This document shows, piece after piece, positions 8,063-19,861 of a stretch of DNA of 64,000 nucleotides. The notes under the pieces are model-generated. The model was not told the DNA's origin and did not search any database. It worked only from the letters and a program-made list of their open reading frames with translations. The DNA lies in the NCBI RefSeq assembly GCF_030705305.1, contig NZ_JAUZEE010000003.1, positions 372,001 to 436,000 on the forward strand. The letters run 5' to 3'. Position numbers and translations under genes: made by a program. Source of the stretch: Leptothrix discophora (GTDB lineage: Bacteria; Pseudomonadota; Gammaproteobacteria; Burkholderiales; Burkholderiaceae_C). Each line of letters opens with the position of its first letter. Position 1 is the stretch's first letter.

Positions 8063-10657
8063 ATGCAACGCAAACTGATTGCCGCCCTGGTCGCAGGCGC
8101 GCTCGAGATCTACGCCGGTTCGGTCGCGGCTCAAGCCGTCGCTTGCGGTACCCAGGACGGTCCGCAGTACTTCACCGTCGGCCAGCGCAACCCGGTCACG
8201 GGCTACGGCGAATACGTCAAGGACAGCAACAACCTGGCCCTGCAGATCTGCAAGGACCCCAACCTCTGCTTCTTCGACCCGCAGGTCCCCGGCAACCTGG
8301 TCTCCGAGCAGACCGGCACCGGCGGCGAGTCCTTCTTCTGGCTGGCCGACAGCGTCACGACCGACGCCGTCACCGGCTTCGAGCTGCGCTTCGTGATGGC
8401 GGCCGAGGCCACCTACACCACCGAAGAGCCGACCGCCGGCGAGCAGCTCTCCTTCACCCGCTTTCGCGTGCGGATGAACACCGACCAGCTCGGCCGCTAC
8501 ACGATCAGCCACCCCTGGGGCAAGCATGAGGTGACCGTCGAGACCATCGATGCCGCCGGCTGGGAAATCAACGAGACCTTCGACATCGCCTTCGTGCCCG
8601 GCCAGACCGACGCCTGCGGCAAGGTCGGCCCCTGGCTGCGCTGGACCGACGTGGGCGATCCCCGCCTGCTGCCCGGCGAGGCCCCGGCGAGTTCCCTGCC
8701 GCCCGGCTTCATCGGCGATGGCGCGACGCCGCACACCGTCACCGGTGGCGTGAACGGACAGAACGTGGTGGCGATCGAGGCCCGCGCACTGTTCACCGAC
8801 GCACCGGTGAATTTCGTGTCCGTCAACGGCGTCCCGAGCAACCGCATCGTCAACCCGCTGTTCGTGGTCCAGGGCCAGCAATGGGACGGCGACACGCAGG
8901 CCATCCTGGCCTCGGATCGCATCACCTACCGCCGCACCGCCGGCAGCAACGACACCCGCATCGACGCCTTCGCGACCTCCGACGCCGGCAGCACCGTCAC
9001 CGTCAAGGACGTGACGACCACGGCGGCCACCGGCACGGCCATCACCAGCCCGGTGACGCTGGACCGCGACGCCGGCGTGTTCTCGACCGCCCAAGGCATC
9101 GGCGCACGCAATCCGACCACCGCGCTGCCGATCGGCATGGAACTGGTCGCCCATGGCGTGTCCGGCACCGGCAGCGCCGGCCAGGCCACCCGGCTGGTGC
9201 GCGGCCTGAAGGACTCGGTCGTCATCCAGCAGGCCGACTACGACCCCGTCTCCGGCACGCTGACCGTGCGCGCGACGTCCAGCGACGCCGCCGTGGCCGC
9301 GAGCCGCCTCATCATCGACGAGACCGCCACCGCCGCCACCGGCGCGCCGCTGGCCATGGCGGTGCCGCCCGGCTCCGTCACCGTGAACTCGCCGGCCGGT
9401 GGCAGCGACACCGCCCAGGTCCGCGTGGTCGACCAGACCGCGCTTCAGGCCCCGACCGGCGCAACCGCTGCGCTGCAAAGCGGCGCCATCCTGGTCTCGT
9501 GGAACGACAGCGCCAACGAGTTCGGCTACCAGATCGACCGCTTCGTGAACGGTTCGACCACCGCGACCACCCTGCCGGCCGCGATCGGTGCGGACGTGAC
9601 CCAGTTCGCCGACACCGGCGTCGCCGACGACAACAGCTACGCCTACAAGGTCGTGGCGATCCGGGGCAACGAACGGGCCGAATCGACCCTGTCCAACGCC
9701 GTCCTGGTGCCGATCGTCGCGCCGACCATGACCTCGGTGACCGCCCCTGTCGGCAGCACCACCAGCCTGGTCGTGCGCTGGTCGCGCACCTCGCCCAGCC
9801 TGCGCAGCTACCGCGTCATCCGCGTCTCCGGCAGCGGCGACACCGTGATCGGTACGGTGGCAGCCGGTGCGGCGATGCAGTTCACCGACACCGGCCTGAC
9901 GGCGGACACCAGCTACACCTACCGGGTCGAGGTGGTCAGCAGCAGCGGCGCCTTCGTCAGCTCGGCCACCCTGTCGGGTCGCACCACCGGCGCGGCGCTG
10001 AGCCTGACGGCGCCCACCGGCCTGAGCATCGCCGCCGACACGGCCGCCACGAACGCGGTGGTCGTGCGCTGGACCGACACGGCCAACGGCGAGACCGGCT
10101 ACCGCGTGACCCGCAACCGCTACGCCCATGACCTGACCACAGGGCTGGCGGTGAGCAACACGGCCACGCGCACGGTCACCGGTGCGAACCTGCAGGTCTA
10201 CAACAGCAACACGCTGCACATCGGCACCAACCTGGCCGGCAGCCTGCCGAATCCGGGCATCTTCAAGTTCGTGCTGTCGGCCGTGAACGGCACCGCCGCA
10301 AGCCCGACGGCCGAAACCGGCTTCCACTACAACGGCACCGTCCCGGTGCCCGGCAACGTGAACGCGCGCGTCAACGACCTGACCTTCGGCAACGCGACGG
10401 GTGCCGCCAACGCTGGCGTCGCCGAGTACGACGTGCAGTACTGCGTCGGCTCGCTGACGACCTGCTCGGGCACCGCCGGCACCTGGCGGGACTTCAAGAC
10501 CGTGCCCCGCACCGGCGCGGCCGCCTCGGTGAACTACGTCGGCCTGCCCGCCGGGACCAACACCTACCGCTTCCGCGTGCGCAGCGCCACGCCGGATGTG
10601 GTCGGTGCGAACTCGGCCTGGGTGATGTCGGCCAACGTGCGCTCGATCACCCGCTGA
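8063..10657 (+). CDS. Secreted fibronectin-III-repeat protein of unknown function, paralogue 2
   Basis: 864 residues with a signal peptide (about 1-24, SVAAQA). The first 230 residues repeat the domain of the preceding protein (CFFDPQVPGN, AGEQLSFTRFRVRM, GPWLRWTD, GDGATPHTV). From about residue 455 there are several fibronectin-type-III-like repeats (for example SWNDSANEFGYQIDRF; VVRWSRTSPSLRSYRVIRV; VVRWTDTANGETGYRVTRN). Such proteins are usually surface-exposed or matrix proteins. No anchor, LPXTG or PEP-CTERM motif is visible. A strong terminator follows at 10726. Confidence 0.78.
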   Translation: MQRKLIAALVAGALEIYAGSVAAQAVACGTQDGPQYFTVGQRNPVTGYGEYVKDSNNLALQICKDPNLCFFDPQVPGNLVSEQTGTGGESFFWLADSVTTDAVTGFELRFVMAAEATYTTEEPTAGEQLSFTRFRVRMNTDQLGRYTISHPWGKHEVTVETIDAAGWEINETFDIAFVPGQTDACGKVGPWLRWTDVGDPRLLPGEAPASSLPPGFIGDGATPHTVTGGVNGQNVVAIEARALFTDAPVNFVSVNGVPSNRIVNPLFVVQGQQWDGDTQAILASDRITYRRTAGSNDTRIDAFATSDAGSTVTVKDVTTTAATGTAITSPVTLDRDAGVFSTAQGIGARNPTTALPIGMELVAHGVSGTGSAGQATRLVRGLKDSVVIQQADYDPVSGTLTVRATSSDAAVAASRLIIDETATAATGAPLAMAVPPGSVTVNSPAGGSDTAQVRVVDQTALQAPTGATAALQSGAILVSWNDSANEFGYQIDRFVNGSTTATTLPAAIGADVTQFADTGVADDNSYAYKVVAIRGNERAESTLSNAVLVPIVAPTMTSVTAPVGSTTSLVVRWSRTSPSLRSYRVIRVSGSGDTVIGTVAAGAAMQFTDTGLTADTSYTYRVEVVSSSGAFVSSATLSGRTTGAALSLTAPTGLSIAADTAATNAVVVRWTDTANGETGYRVTRNRYAHDLTTGLAVSNTATRTVTGANLQVYNSNTLHIGTNLAGSLPNPGIFKFVLSAVNGTAASPTAETGFHYNGTVPVPGNVNARVNDLTFGNATGAANAGVAEYDVQYCVGSLTTCSGTAGTWRDFKTVPRTGAAASVNYVGLPAGTNTYRFRVRSATPDVVGANSAWVMSANVRSITR

Positions 10658-10725
10658 CCGGCCGGGATCGACCGTCTTCGCTTGACCCGTGCGAGCGGCC
10701 ACCTCCGGGTGGCCAGCTCGACCTC

Positions 10726-10758
10726 AGGACGCGTCCCACGGGACGCGTCCTTTTTTTT
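10726..10758 (+). terminator. Strong intrinsic terminator
   Basis: AGGACGCGTCC-CACG-GGACGCGTCCT is a perfect 11-bp stem followed by eight T residues. It ends the two-gene secreted-protein unit. Confidence 0.9.
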
Positions 10759-10892
10759 GCGTCAACGCAAACCGGCGTGCGCCGCCACGCGCGCCAGTTG
10801 CCATGCCCCTCGCAGGAACCGCGCGTCGGTGCGAACATCCCAAGCAGGCAATCCCGCGATCACGCGCGCCGCCCCGCGCAGGAGACGTCACC

Positions 10893-11195
10893 ATGGACCA
10901 GCGCCACACGCCCGACTCGACCCAGGCCCTGCATGAAGGCTGGGATGCATGGATGCACCAGCAGCAACGCTACTGGCACGAGTGGATGGAGGCCGGACAA
11001 CTCTGGCTGTCGTGGTGGGTGTCGACCCTCCCGCCGGTGAACTGGCCGCCCGCCGGCATGGTGCTGCCGCCCGAGGGTGGACGCACCAGCCCGGCGCCGT
11101 CGACCGGACCGGACGCGGCACCCGAGCCGGTCATCCGCGCACCCAAGGCTGCCCCCAGCCGCAAGCCGCGCGCGGCGGCCCAGCGCCATCACTGA
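10893..11195 (+). CDS. Small Trp-rich hypothetical protein
   Basis: 100 residues. GGAG lies 9-12 bases before the ATG, a good ribosome site. The first 50 residues contain eight tryptophans (for example EGWDAWMHQQQRYWHEWMEA and LWLSWW), followed by a Pro/Ala-rich basic tail. There is no signal peptide and no clear membrane span; the Trp-rich stretch looks like an amphipathic helix. It is preceded by a strong terminator and convergent with parC, so it is probably monocistronic. I do not recognise the family. Confidence 0.65.
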   Translation: MDQRHTPDSTQALHEGWDAWMHQQQRYWHEWMEAGQLWLSWWVSTLPPVNWPPAGMVLPPEGGRTSPAPSTGPDAAPEPVIRAPKAAPSRKPRAAAQRHH

Positions 11196-11254
11196 ACGCT
11201 GAACGCTGAACACGCCGGGTCGGTGGCAGACGGGCGGCGAATGCCGCCCCGCGC

Positions 11255-13588
11255 TCAACCCAGCGCCCGGATCGCCTGCACCTTGAGCCGGCCGGACCAG
11301 TCCTTGCCCTTGCGGGCACGCTTGTTCGCATAGGGCTGGAGCGCGACGGTGCGCAGGTCCTCGTCACGCGGCTGGCCGTTGCGGCCGATGACGGTGATCT
11401 GCACGCCCGCCGCGTAGCTGACCGCTCCAGCGAGCGTGTCGCCGTCCTCCAGCGACATCAGCATCAGGCCGCGGCCACCGCCGGGCTGGTGCTTGAGGTC
11501 CTCCAGCGCGAAGGTCAGCAGCGCGCCCTTCTGGCTCAGGCAGGCGACCTGGCGGTGCTCGGCCGCCACCCGCACGGGCGGCAGCCAGGTCTCGCCGGTT
11601 TCGAGGGTCAGGAAGGCCTTGCCGCTCTTGTTGCGGCTGAGCAGGTCCCCGACCTTGGCCAGCAGGCCGGTCGCGCCGCTGTGCGCGATCAGCAGGGTCG
11701 TGTCGACCGGCGCGGCCAGGTAGTGCAGCACCTGGGTGCCGCTCTCCAGCTCGATCAGGCTGGTGATGGGCACACCGTCGCCGCGCGCGCCGGGCAGCTG
11801 GCTGACCGGCACCGAATAGACGCGGCCGTTGCTGCCCATGACGATCAGCGGGTCGACGGTGCGGCATTCGAAGGTGCCGTAGAGCGCATCGCCAGCCTTG
11901 AAGGCGAAGCCGCCGGCCTCATGGCCATGGCCGGTGCGGGCCCGCACCCAGCCTTTCTGGCTGACCACGACCGTGACCGGCTCGTCGACCACCTTGACCT
12001 CGGCGACGGCCTTCTTCTCGGCCTGGATCAGCGTCCGGCGATCGTCGCCGTGGACCTTCACGTCGGCCTCGATCTCGCGGATCAGCACGCGCTTGAGCGA
12101 GCCGGGGTTGGCGAGGATGTCCGAGAGCTTCGTCTCCTCGCCGCGCAGCTCGGCGAGTTCCTGCTCGATCTTGATCGCCTCGAGCCGGGCCAGCTGGCGC
12201 AGCCGGATCTCGAGGATGTCCTCGGCCTGGCGGTCGCTCAGGCTGAAGCGGCCGATCAGCGCGGGCTTGGGCTCGTCGCTCTCGCGGATGATGCGGATCA
12301 CCTCGTCGATGTTGAGCAGCACCAGCTGGCGGCCTTCGAGCACGTGGATGCGGTCGCGCACGCGGCCGAGGCGGTGCTCGGTCCGGCGCCGCACCGTCGT
12401 CTGGCGGAAGCCGACCCACTCCGTCAGGATCTGGCGCAGGCTCTTCTGGGTCGGCCGGCCGTCGGCGCCGACCATCGTCAGGTTGACCGGCGCGGAGCTT
12501 TCCAGGCTGGTGTGGGCCAGCAGCGTGGTGATCAGCTCCTGCTGGCCGACCGTGCGGCTGCGCGGCTCGAACACCAGGCGCACCGGCGCGTCCTTGCTGG
12601 ACTCGTCGCGCACGACGTCGAGCACCGCCAGCAAGGTCGTCTTGAGCTGCAGCTGCTCGGCGCTCAGCGCCTTCTTGCCGGCCTTGACCTTGGGGTTGCT
12701 GAGTTCCTCGATTTCCTCGAGCACCTTCTGGCTGCTGGTGCCGGGTGGCAACTCGGTGACGATGAGCTGCCACTGGCCGCGCGCGAGGTCCTCGATCTTC
12801 CAGCGCGCCCGCACCTTGAGCGAGCCGCGCCCGGTCCGGTAGGCCTCGCGGATGTCCGTCGCGCTGCTGATGATCTGGCCACCGCCGGGGTAGTCCGGGC
12901 CGGGCAGGAGCTCGGCCAGCGCGTCGTCGGACAGGGCCTCGTCGCGGATCAGCGCGATCGCCGCCGCCGCCACCTCGCGCAGGTTGTGGCTGGGCACCTC
13001 GGTGGCCATGCCCACCGCGATGCCGGAAGCACCGTTGAGCAGCACGAAGGGCAGGCGCGCCGGCAGCTGCCGCGGCTCCTCGGTCGAGCCGTCGTAGTTG
13101 GGCACGTAGTCGATCGTGCCCTCGTCGATCTCGTCGAGCAGCAGGCGGGCGATCGGCGCGAGGCGGGCCTCGGTGTAGCGCATCGCCGCCGCGCCGTCGC
13201 CGTCGCGCGAGCCGAAGTTGCCCTGGCCGTCGATCAGCGGATAGCGCAGGCTGAAGTCCTGCGCCATGCGCACCAGCGCGTCATAGGCGGCGGTGTCGCC
13301 GTGCGGGTGGTAGCGGCCGAGCACGTCGCCGACGACGCGGGCGCTCTTGACCGGCTTGGCACCGGCGTTGCCCGCAAAGGACAGGCCCATGCGCTGCATC
13401 GCGTAGAGGATGCGGCGCTGCACCGGCTTCTGGCCGTCGCAGACGTCGGGCAGGGCCCGGCCCTTGACGACGCTGAGGGCGTATTCGAGGTAGGCCCGCT
13501 CGGCATAGCGGGCCAGCGTGAGGGCGTCGGCAGCCTCGCCCGAATCGGGCGGAGGCGGCGGCGCGAAGTCCATCGGAGTCTGTTGCAT
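11255..13588 (-). CDS. parC: DNA topoisomerase IV subunit A
   Basis: 777 residues. It cuts and reseals DNA to decatenate daughter chromosomes, together with ParE. The GyrA/ParC cleavage domain is complete: [20 protein letters not shown], then [20 protein letters not shown], then the catalytic Tyr at about 138 in MRYTEARL. The C-terminal part is a short beta-pinwheel without the GyrA box, which separates it from GyrA. parE lies about 2 kb upstream on the same strand with two envelope-type genes between them. Confidence 0.96.
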   Translation of the reverse strand: MQQTPMDFAPPPPPDSGEAADALTLARYAERAYLEYALSVVKGRALPDVCDGQKPVQRRILYAMQRMGLSFAGNAGAKPVKSARVVGDVLGRYHPHGDTAAYDALVRMAQDFSLRYPLIDGQGNFGSRDGDGAAAMRYTEARLAPIARLLLDEIDEGTIDYVPNYDGSTEEPRQLPARLPFVLLNGASGIAVGMATEVPSHNLREVAAAAIALIRDEALSDDALAELLPGPDYPGGGQIISSATDIREAYRTGRGSLKVRARWKIEDLARGQWQLIVTELPPGTSSQKVLEEIEELSNPKVKAGKKALSAEQLQLKTTLLAVLDVVRDESSKDAPVRLVFEPRSRTVGQQELITTLLAHTSLESSAPVNLTMVGADGRPTQKSLRQILTEWVGFRQTTVRRRTEHRLGRVRDRIHVLEGRQLVLLNIDEVIRIIRESDEPKPALIGRFSLSDRQAEDILEIRLRQLARLEAIKIEQELAELRGEETKLSDILANPGSLKRVLIREIEADVKVHGDDRRTLIQAEKKAVAEVKVVDEPVTVVVSQKGWVRARTGHGHEAGGFAFKAGDALYGTFECRTVDPLIVMGSNGRVYSVPVSQLPGARGDGVPITSLIELESGTQVLHYLAAPVDTTLLIAHSGATGLLAKVGDLLSRNKSGKAFLTLETGETWLPPVRVAAEHRQVACLSQKGALLTFALEDLKHQPGGGRGLMLMSLEDGDTLAGAVSYAAGVQITVIGRNGQPRDEDLRTVALQPYANKRARKGKDWSGRLKVQAIRALG

Positions 13589-13708
13589 CGTCCCGCGAGG
13601 TCGGCCCGTCTGCCTTGCGGCCGGGCCCGGCTGGAAAGGCGCGGGATCTTAGCCTCACGCCATGTCCGAACGCGCTGGCGGCGGGCTGCGGTGCCCGCGC
13701 GGCGAGGC

Positions 13709-14239
13709 TCAGCCCGGCATCGAGCCCTGCAGGCGGAAGGAGCGCTCGGCGGCCAGCTGCTCCTGCAGGCTCTGGCGCTCGCGCTCATGGTTGCCCAGCG
13801 CCTGGGCCAGCTCGGCCCGGCCGGCAGCGACCTGCTTGCGCAGCGCGTCGAGCTCCTCGCGGGACTTCTGGCGCTCGGTCATCAGCGCGCGGCGCACGCC
13901 TTCGGCCTTGGCCAGGTCGCCGTTGACGCGCATCAGCATCTGGCTGAGCTCGCGGATCTGGCGGTCGCGCTCGTTGATGCGTGCCTGCATGCCGGCGGCG
14001 TCGGCGGTGGTCTGTTCCAGCGCGACATTGGCCTCCCAGCGGGCGGCCTCCAGGGCGGCCAGTGCGGCGTCGTTCTCGGCGCTGACGCTGTAGAGCTGCT
14101 CGGTGTGGCGGAACTCGAGTTCCATGCGCGTCGCCTCGGTGCGCGCGGACCAGAAGCGCCGCGCCACCGACACACCGATGACGATGCCCAGGACAGCGGC
14201 GAGCAGCAGGAAGATCCAGAGTTGGGCCAGCAGGAACAT
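13709..14239 (-). CDS. Membrane-anchored coiled-coil protein
   Basis: 176 residues. One N-terminal membrane span (about 3-25, LLAQLWIFLLLAAVLGIVIGVSV) precedes a long heptad-rich, Glu/Arg/Gln-rich helix predicted to be a coiled coil. It starts 29 bases after the OmpA-like gene on the same strand, so the two are probably co-transcribed. The exact family is not recognised; a cell-envelope or structural role is an inference. Confidence 0.7.
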   Translation of the reverse strand: MFLLAQLWIFLLLAAVLGIVIGVSVARRFWSARTEATRMELEFRHTEQLYSVSAENDAALAALEAARWEANVALEQTTADAAGMQARINERDRQIRELSQMLMRVNGDLAKAEGVRRALMTERQKSREELDALRKQVAAGRAELAQALGNHERERQSLQEQLAAERSFRLQGSMPG

Positions 14240-14267
14240 GGTGTGAGCTCGGTTGTTTGCAGCGGGC

Positions 14268-15170
14268 TCAGCGGGCCGTGAGGGCCGCGAGCCGGTATTC
14301 GACATGGTTGCGCGAGGCCGGACGCGGCACGGCGCGCGCAGCCGTCGCATCGGGCGGGACGGCGGACGCGGCCGCCAGCGCCTCGGAAGCCGCTGCCGCA
14401 GCGGCCGAGGCGGCCACCGCCGGCGCCAGCGCCCGCTCGATCGCCTCGGGGGCCTGGGCCACCGCCTCGATCTGGCGCGCCGGCACGCCCTCCACCATCA
14501 GCGCCGCAGCGATGGCCGCGGCGCGGCGCTCGCCCAGCGCGACCTCGCCACGGCGCGGTCCCGTGCTGTCCAGCGGTGCCTGGATCACCAGCCGCCAGCC
14601 CTTGCATTGCAGGGTGAGCGCGGCGAGCTGCTGCAGCACCGGACTGGCGCTGCGGTCCAGCGTCGCCGCACCCGGCCGGAAGCGCAGCGGACGGGTCTCC
14701 TGGACCGTCTGGAAAGCCTTGGTGCAGGCCGTCAGCGACGGCCCCTTGTTCGACGCCCGGCCGGCACCTGGCGCGGGCAGGTCGGCCAGCAGGTCGACCT
14801 CGGATTCCGGCAGCAGCGGTCGGGACGGCAGGACGTCGTTGAGCCGCGTGCGGTCATCCAGGCGCCAGAACACGCCCGGCACGCCGCCATAGGGTTCGGC
14901 GACTTCCTTGGCGATGCTGGCCAGCGCGGTCTTGCTGATCGGATCGGGCGCAACGCCGGTCAGGACGGCCACGCTGCCGTCGACCGACAGCTTGGCCCAG
15001 CCATAACCGGCCTCGGCCAGGCTCTGGTTGATGCGGCTCTCGGCCAGCTGGCGCAGCGCGTCGGGCCGGGCCTGGCCATGCGTGAAGACGGCCCAGCCCA
15101 GCACCAGCACGCCCAGCGCGCACAGCCAGACGTCCCAGCCCACCGACTGCCCCGTTCGGGCTTTTCCCAC
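14268..15170 (-). CDS. BON/OmpA-like envelope protein
   Basis: 300 residues. A membrane span (about 12-30) is followed by a BON-like region (DALRQLAESRINQSLAEAGYGWAKLSVDG) and then an OmpA-like C-terminal domain (RPLRFRPGAATLDRS, ALGERRAAAIAAALMVEGVP). The BON-plus-OmpA order recalls the ArfA type of envelope protein. The OmpA peptidoglycan motif is loosely conserved, so binding is uncertain. The tail is an Ala-rich low-complexity segment. It precedes the coiled-coil membrane protein. Confidence 0.65.
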   Translation of the reverse strand: MGKARTGQSVGWDVWLCALGVLVLGWAVFTHGQARPDALRQLAESRINQSLAEAGYGWAKLSVDGSVAVLTGVAPDPISKTALASIAKEVAEPYGGVPGVFWRLDDRTRLNDVLPSRPLLPESEVDLLADLPAPGAGRASNKGPSLTACTKAFQTVQETRPLRFRPGAATLDRSASPVLQQLAALTLQCKGWRLVIQAPLDSTGPRRGEVALGERRAAAIAAALMVEGVPARQIEAVAQAPEAIERALAPAVAASAAAAAASEALAAASAVPPDATAARAVPRPASRNHVEYRLAALTAR

Positions 15171-15463
15171 GATCGATCACCCCCGCTTTTTTCAGTCTCG
15201 GGACCGCTTTTCTACCCAAGCGCGACCCGGCAACAAAATGTAGCGAGTTCCGTCACGTTTTTTGACCTTGCAAACGCTTGCGCCCCACAGGCATGGGGGC
15301 CCCGCGACGTGACGGAGCACCGCTTTGCTGGATTCAGAGGCCCCTCGCCCGGCGAGTACGCCGGGCGATCCCCCGTGGGGATGGGGCCGGCTTGGGTCGG
15401 CCCGGCGCTCGGCCCGAATTCACCCGGGCCGCAGCTTCCGGACAACAGTGGCATCGCGGTCTG
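15171..15463. repeat. Intergenic region with a dispersed GC-rich repeat
   Basis: No gene is seen. The stretch 15370-15410 (CCCCCGTGGGG, then CTTGGGTCGGCCCGGCG at 15391-15407) closely resembles 29337-29391, and its 17-base core recurs with one mismatch in the array at 39.4 kb. It is an interspersed repeat of unknown function. Confidence 0.6.
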
Positions 15464-17455
<1,992 letters not shown>

Positions 17456-17617
17456 GGCGGCAGATTCTAGGGAGCCGACTTGTCACGCCAGGTCACATTC
17501 CCGCGCCGGCCAGCAGCGGGCGGCTGTCCACCCGGTGCTAGCCTCGCGCCGTTTTGTGCAAGCGCAGCAAAATGCGGCGCTCCTGCGCACACCGCAGCAA
17601 ACCTGAAAGGAAGAACC

Positions 17618-18337
17618 ATGCAAGCACGTCTGAAGCTCCTCGCCGGCGCCGCCCTGATCGCCTGCGGCGCAGCCCACGCTGCCGACATCAACGCCATCAA
17701 CCAGCTCAACCAGACCCAGTTCCGGCAGCTCAGCGAGGACCTCGGCGCCGCTGTCTCCTACAAGGCCATGACGCCGGCCGAGGGCCTGGGCCTGATCGGC
17801 TTCGACATCGGCATCGGCATGACCGGCACCAAGCTGGAGAACGTCGCCGCACTGACGGCCGCGGCCGGCGGCTCGGACGTGCCCTCGACGCTGCCGCTGG
17901 TCAGCGTGCGCGCGGTCAAGGGCCTGCCCTTCGGCGTCGACGTCGGCGTGGCGCTGGGCGCCGTGCCCGGCAGCAACGTGCGCACCACCGGCGGCGAACT
18001 GCGCTGGGCCTTCGTCGGCGGCGGCATGCTGACCCCGGCGATCGCCGTGCGCGCGGCGATCAACAACCTGTCGGGCGTCGACAACCTGAAGGTCGACACC
18101 ACCAGCCTGGACGTCTCGATCTCCAAGGGCTTCGTGATGTTCACCCCCTACGCCGGCGTGGGCACCGTGAAGGTCAAGACGTCGGCGCCGGGCACCACGC
18201 TGGCGGGCGAGAAGTTCAACCAGAAGAAGATCTTCGGCGGCGTGAACATCAACCTCGGCCTGGTGAACCTGGCGCTCGAGACCGACAAGACCGGCGAGGC
18301 GACCAGCTACGGCGCCAAGGTCGGCCTGCGCTTCTGA
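17618..18337 (+). CDS. Outer-membrane beta-barrel protein
   Basis: 239 residues. AAAGGAAG lies about 7-14 bases before the ATG. A signal peptide (about 1-21, AAHAAD) is followed by alternating hydrophobic strands and ends in VGLRF, the C-terminal aromatic signature of outer-membrane barrels. Substrate and exact family are unknown. It is monocistronic, ended by the terminator at 18410. Confidence 0.75.
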   Translation: MQARLKLLAGAALIACGAAHAADINAINQLNQTQFRQLSEDLGAAVSYKAMTPAEGLGLIGFDIGIGMTGTKLENVAALTAAAGGSDVPSTLPLVSVRAVKGLPFGVDVGVALGAVPGSNVRTTGGELRWAFVGGGMLTPAIAVRAAINNLSGVDNLKVDTTSLDVSISKGFVMFTPYAGVGTVKVKTSAPGTTLAGEKFNQKKIFGGVNINLGLVNLALETDKTGEATSYGAKVGLRF

Positions 18338-18363
18338 GCACGGGCCACGCGAGGGCGCGTCAG

Positions 18364-18393
18364 CCGGCCTGAACCGGCCTGAACCGGCCTGAG
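18364..18393. repeat. Three tandem decamers CCGGCCTGAA/G
   Basis: Two perfect copies and one with a last-base change lie head to tail between the barrel gene and its terminator. Confidence 0.7.
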
Positions 18394-18409
18394 CGCCGTC
18401 CAGCACGAA

Positions 18410-18435
18410 GGGGCGCCACGGAGCGCCCCGTTTTT
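18410..18435 (+). terminator. Intrinsic terminator after the barrel gene
   Basis: GGGGCGC-CACGGA-GCGCCCC stem followed by G and five T residues, about 70 bases after the stop. Confidence 0.85.
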
Positions 18436-18455
18436 CGTTTGGCTACAGTGCGCGG

Positions 18456-19691
18456 ATGTCGTCGTCCTCCACCTCCTCCGCCGCCCCGGCGACCCGCCTG
18501 TCCATGCAGCAGGTGCTGCTCTGCGGCGCGCTGATCGTCACGCTGTCCATGGGCATCCGCCACGGCTTCGGGCTGTGGCTCGGGCCCATCACCACCGAGC
18601 GCGGCTGGACCCGCGAGACCTTCGCCTTCGCGCTGGCGATCCAGAACCTGTCCTGGGGCATCGCCGGCCCGTTCGCCGGCATGCTGGCCGACCGCTACGG
18701 CGCGATGCGCGTGCTGGTGGCCGGCAGCCTGTTCTACGCCGCCGGCCTGGCGCTGATGGCGGTCTCCGAGTCCGGCCTGGCCTTCACCGGCAGCGCCGGC
18801 CTGATGGTCGGCATCGCCCAGTCGGGCTGCACCTACGCGATCGTCTACGGCGTGATCGGCCGCCAGATCGACCCGGCCAGGCGCTCCTGGGCGATGGGCG
18901 TGGCCGCAGCGGCCGGCTCCTTCGGCCAGTTCCTGATGGTGCCGGTCGAGAACTTCCTGATCTCGCACCTCGGCTGGCAGCAGGCGCTGTACGTGCTGGC
19001 GCTGATGGCGCTGGTGATCGTGCCGCTGTCGATCGGCCTGAAGGAGCCGCCAGCCGCGAGCGGCGGCAGCGGCGCCCAGCAGAGCATCGGCGCGGCGCTG
19101 CGCGAGGCCTTCGGCTACCGCAGCTTCCAGCTCCTGATGGCGGGCTACTTCGTCTGCGGCTTCCAGGTCGTCTTCATCGGCGTGCACATGCCCAGCTACC
19201 TGAAGGACCATGGCCTCGCGCCCGAGGTGGCGACCGGCGCGCTGGCGCTGATCGGCCTGTTCAACGTGGTGGGCACCTACACGGCCGGTGCGCTCGGCCA
19301 GAAGCTGGCCAAGCGCCACATCCTGGCGACGATCTACGGGCTGCGCTCAGTGGCCATCGTCGTGTTCCTGAACGTGCCGCTGTCGCCGACCAGCGTCTAC
19401 CTGTTCTCGACCGTGATGGGCCTGCTGTGGCTGTCGACCGTGCCGCCGACCAACGCGGTCGTGGCGCAGATCTTCGGCGTGCGCTACCTGTCGATGCTGG
19501 GCGGCTTCGTGTTCTTCAGCCACCAGATCGGCTCCTTCATGGGCGTGTGGCTGGGCGGCCGTCTCTACGACCGCACCGGCAGCTACGACGTGGTCTGGTG
19601 GATCGCGGTGGCGCTGGGCGTGTTCGCCGCGCTGATCAACCTGCCGGTGCGCGAGACCGCGATCGCACGCCCGGCCGTGGCGGCCGCATGA
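18456..19691 (+). CDS. MFS transporter, monocarboxylate/oxalate-formate type
   Basis: 411 residues with about 12 membrane spans. The first half has the MFS loop motif GMLADRYGAMRVLVAG after span 2, and the second half has GGRLYDRTGSYDVVWW. The overall pattern (GIRHGFGLWLGPITTERGWTRE near the N-terminus) matches the monocarboxylate porter group, which moves organic acids. The substrate cannot be read from sequence. The stop overlaps the next start (ATGA). Confidence 0.85.
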   Translation: MSSSSTSSAAPATRLSMQQVLLCGALIVTLSMGIRHGFGLWLGPITTERGWTRETFAFALAIQNLSWGIAGPFAGMLADRYGAMRVLVAGSLFYAAGLALMAVSESGLAFTGSAGLMVGIAQSGCTYAIVYGVIGRQIDPARRSWAMGVAAAAGSFGQFLMVPVENFLISHLGWQQALYVLALMALVIVPLSIGLKEPPAASGGSGAQQSIGAALREAFGYRSFQLLMAGYFVCGFQVVFIGVHMPSYLKDHGLAPEVATGALALIGLFNVVGTYTAGALGQKLAKRHILATIYGLRSVAIVVFLNVPLSPTSVYLFSTVMGLLWLSTVPPTNAVVAQIFGVRYLSMLGGFVFFSHQIGSFMGVWLGGRLYDRTGSYDVVWWIAVALGVFAALINLPVRETAIARPAVAAA

Positions 19692-19861
19692 ACCCGCTGC
19701 ACCTGCCGGAACAACCGGACCCGACGCCCGGCCTGCCGCGCTGGCTCAAGCGCACGATGACCGTGCTGGCAGTGACCGGCGTGCTCGCCGCCGTCGGCCT
19801 GAGCTACCTGCGCCCCGAGATGGTGGTCGACCTGGCCAACCGCTTCTGGGCCTGCTTCTGA
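19688..19861 (+). CDS. Small single-span membrane protein
   Basis: 57 residues. It has a Pro-rich N-terminus, a basic patch (RWLKR) and one membrane span (about 25-42, VLAVTGVLAAVGLSYL). It is coupled by a four-base overlap to the transporter gene before it and by one base to the methyltransferase after it. It may assist the transporter, but that is inference from position only. Confidence 0.65.
   Translation: MNPLHLPEQPDPTPGLPRWLKRTMTVLAVTGVLAAVGLSYLRPEMVVDLANRFWACF

Noticed and set aside
6698-10702. A 1334-codon open frame on the minus strand opposite the two secreted-protein genes
   Set aside because: It is an antisense frame kept open by high GC. Its product is a Gly/Arg/Val/His-rich string without domains, and the plus-strand genes have signal peptides, ribosome sites and a terminator.
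11489-14281. A 930-codon plus-strand frame opposite parC
   Set aside because: Antisense to parC and the coiled-coil gene, whose motifs are unambiguous.
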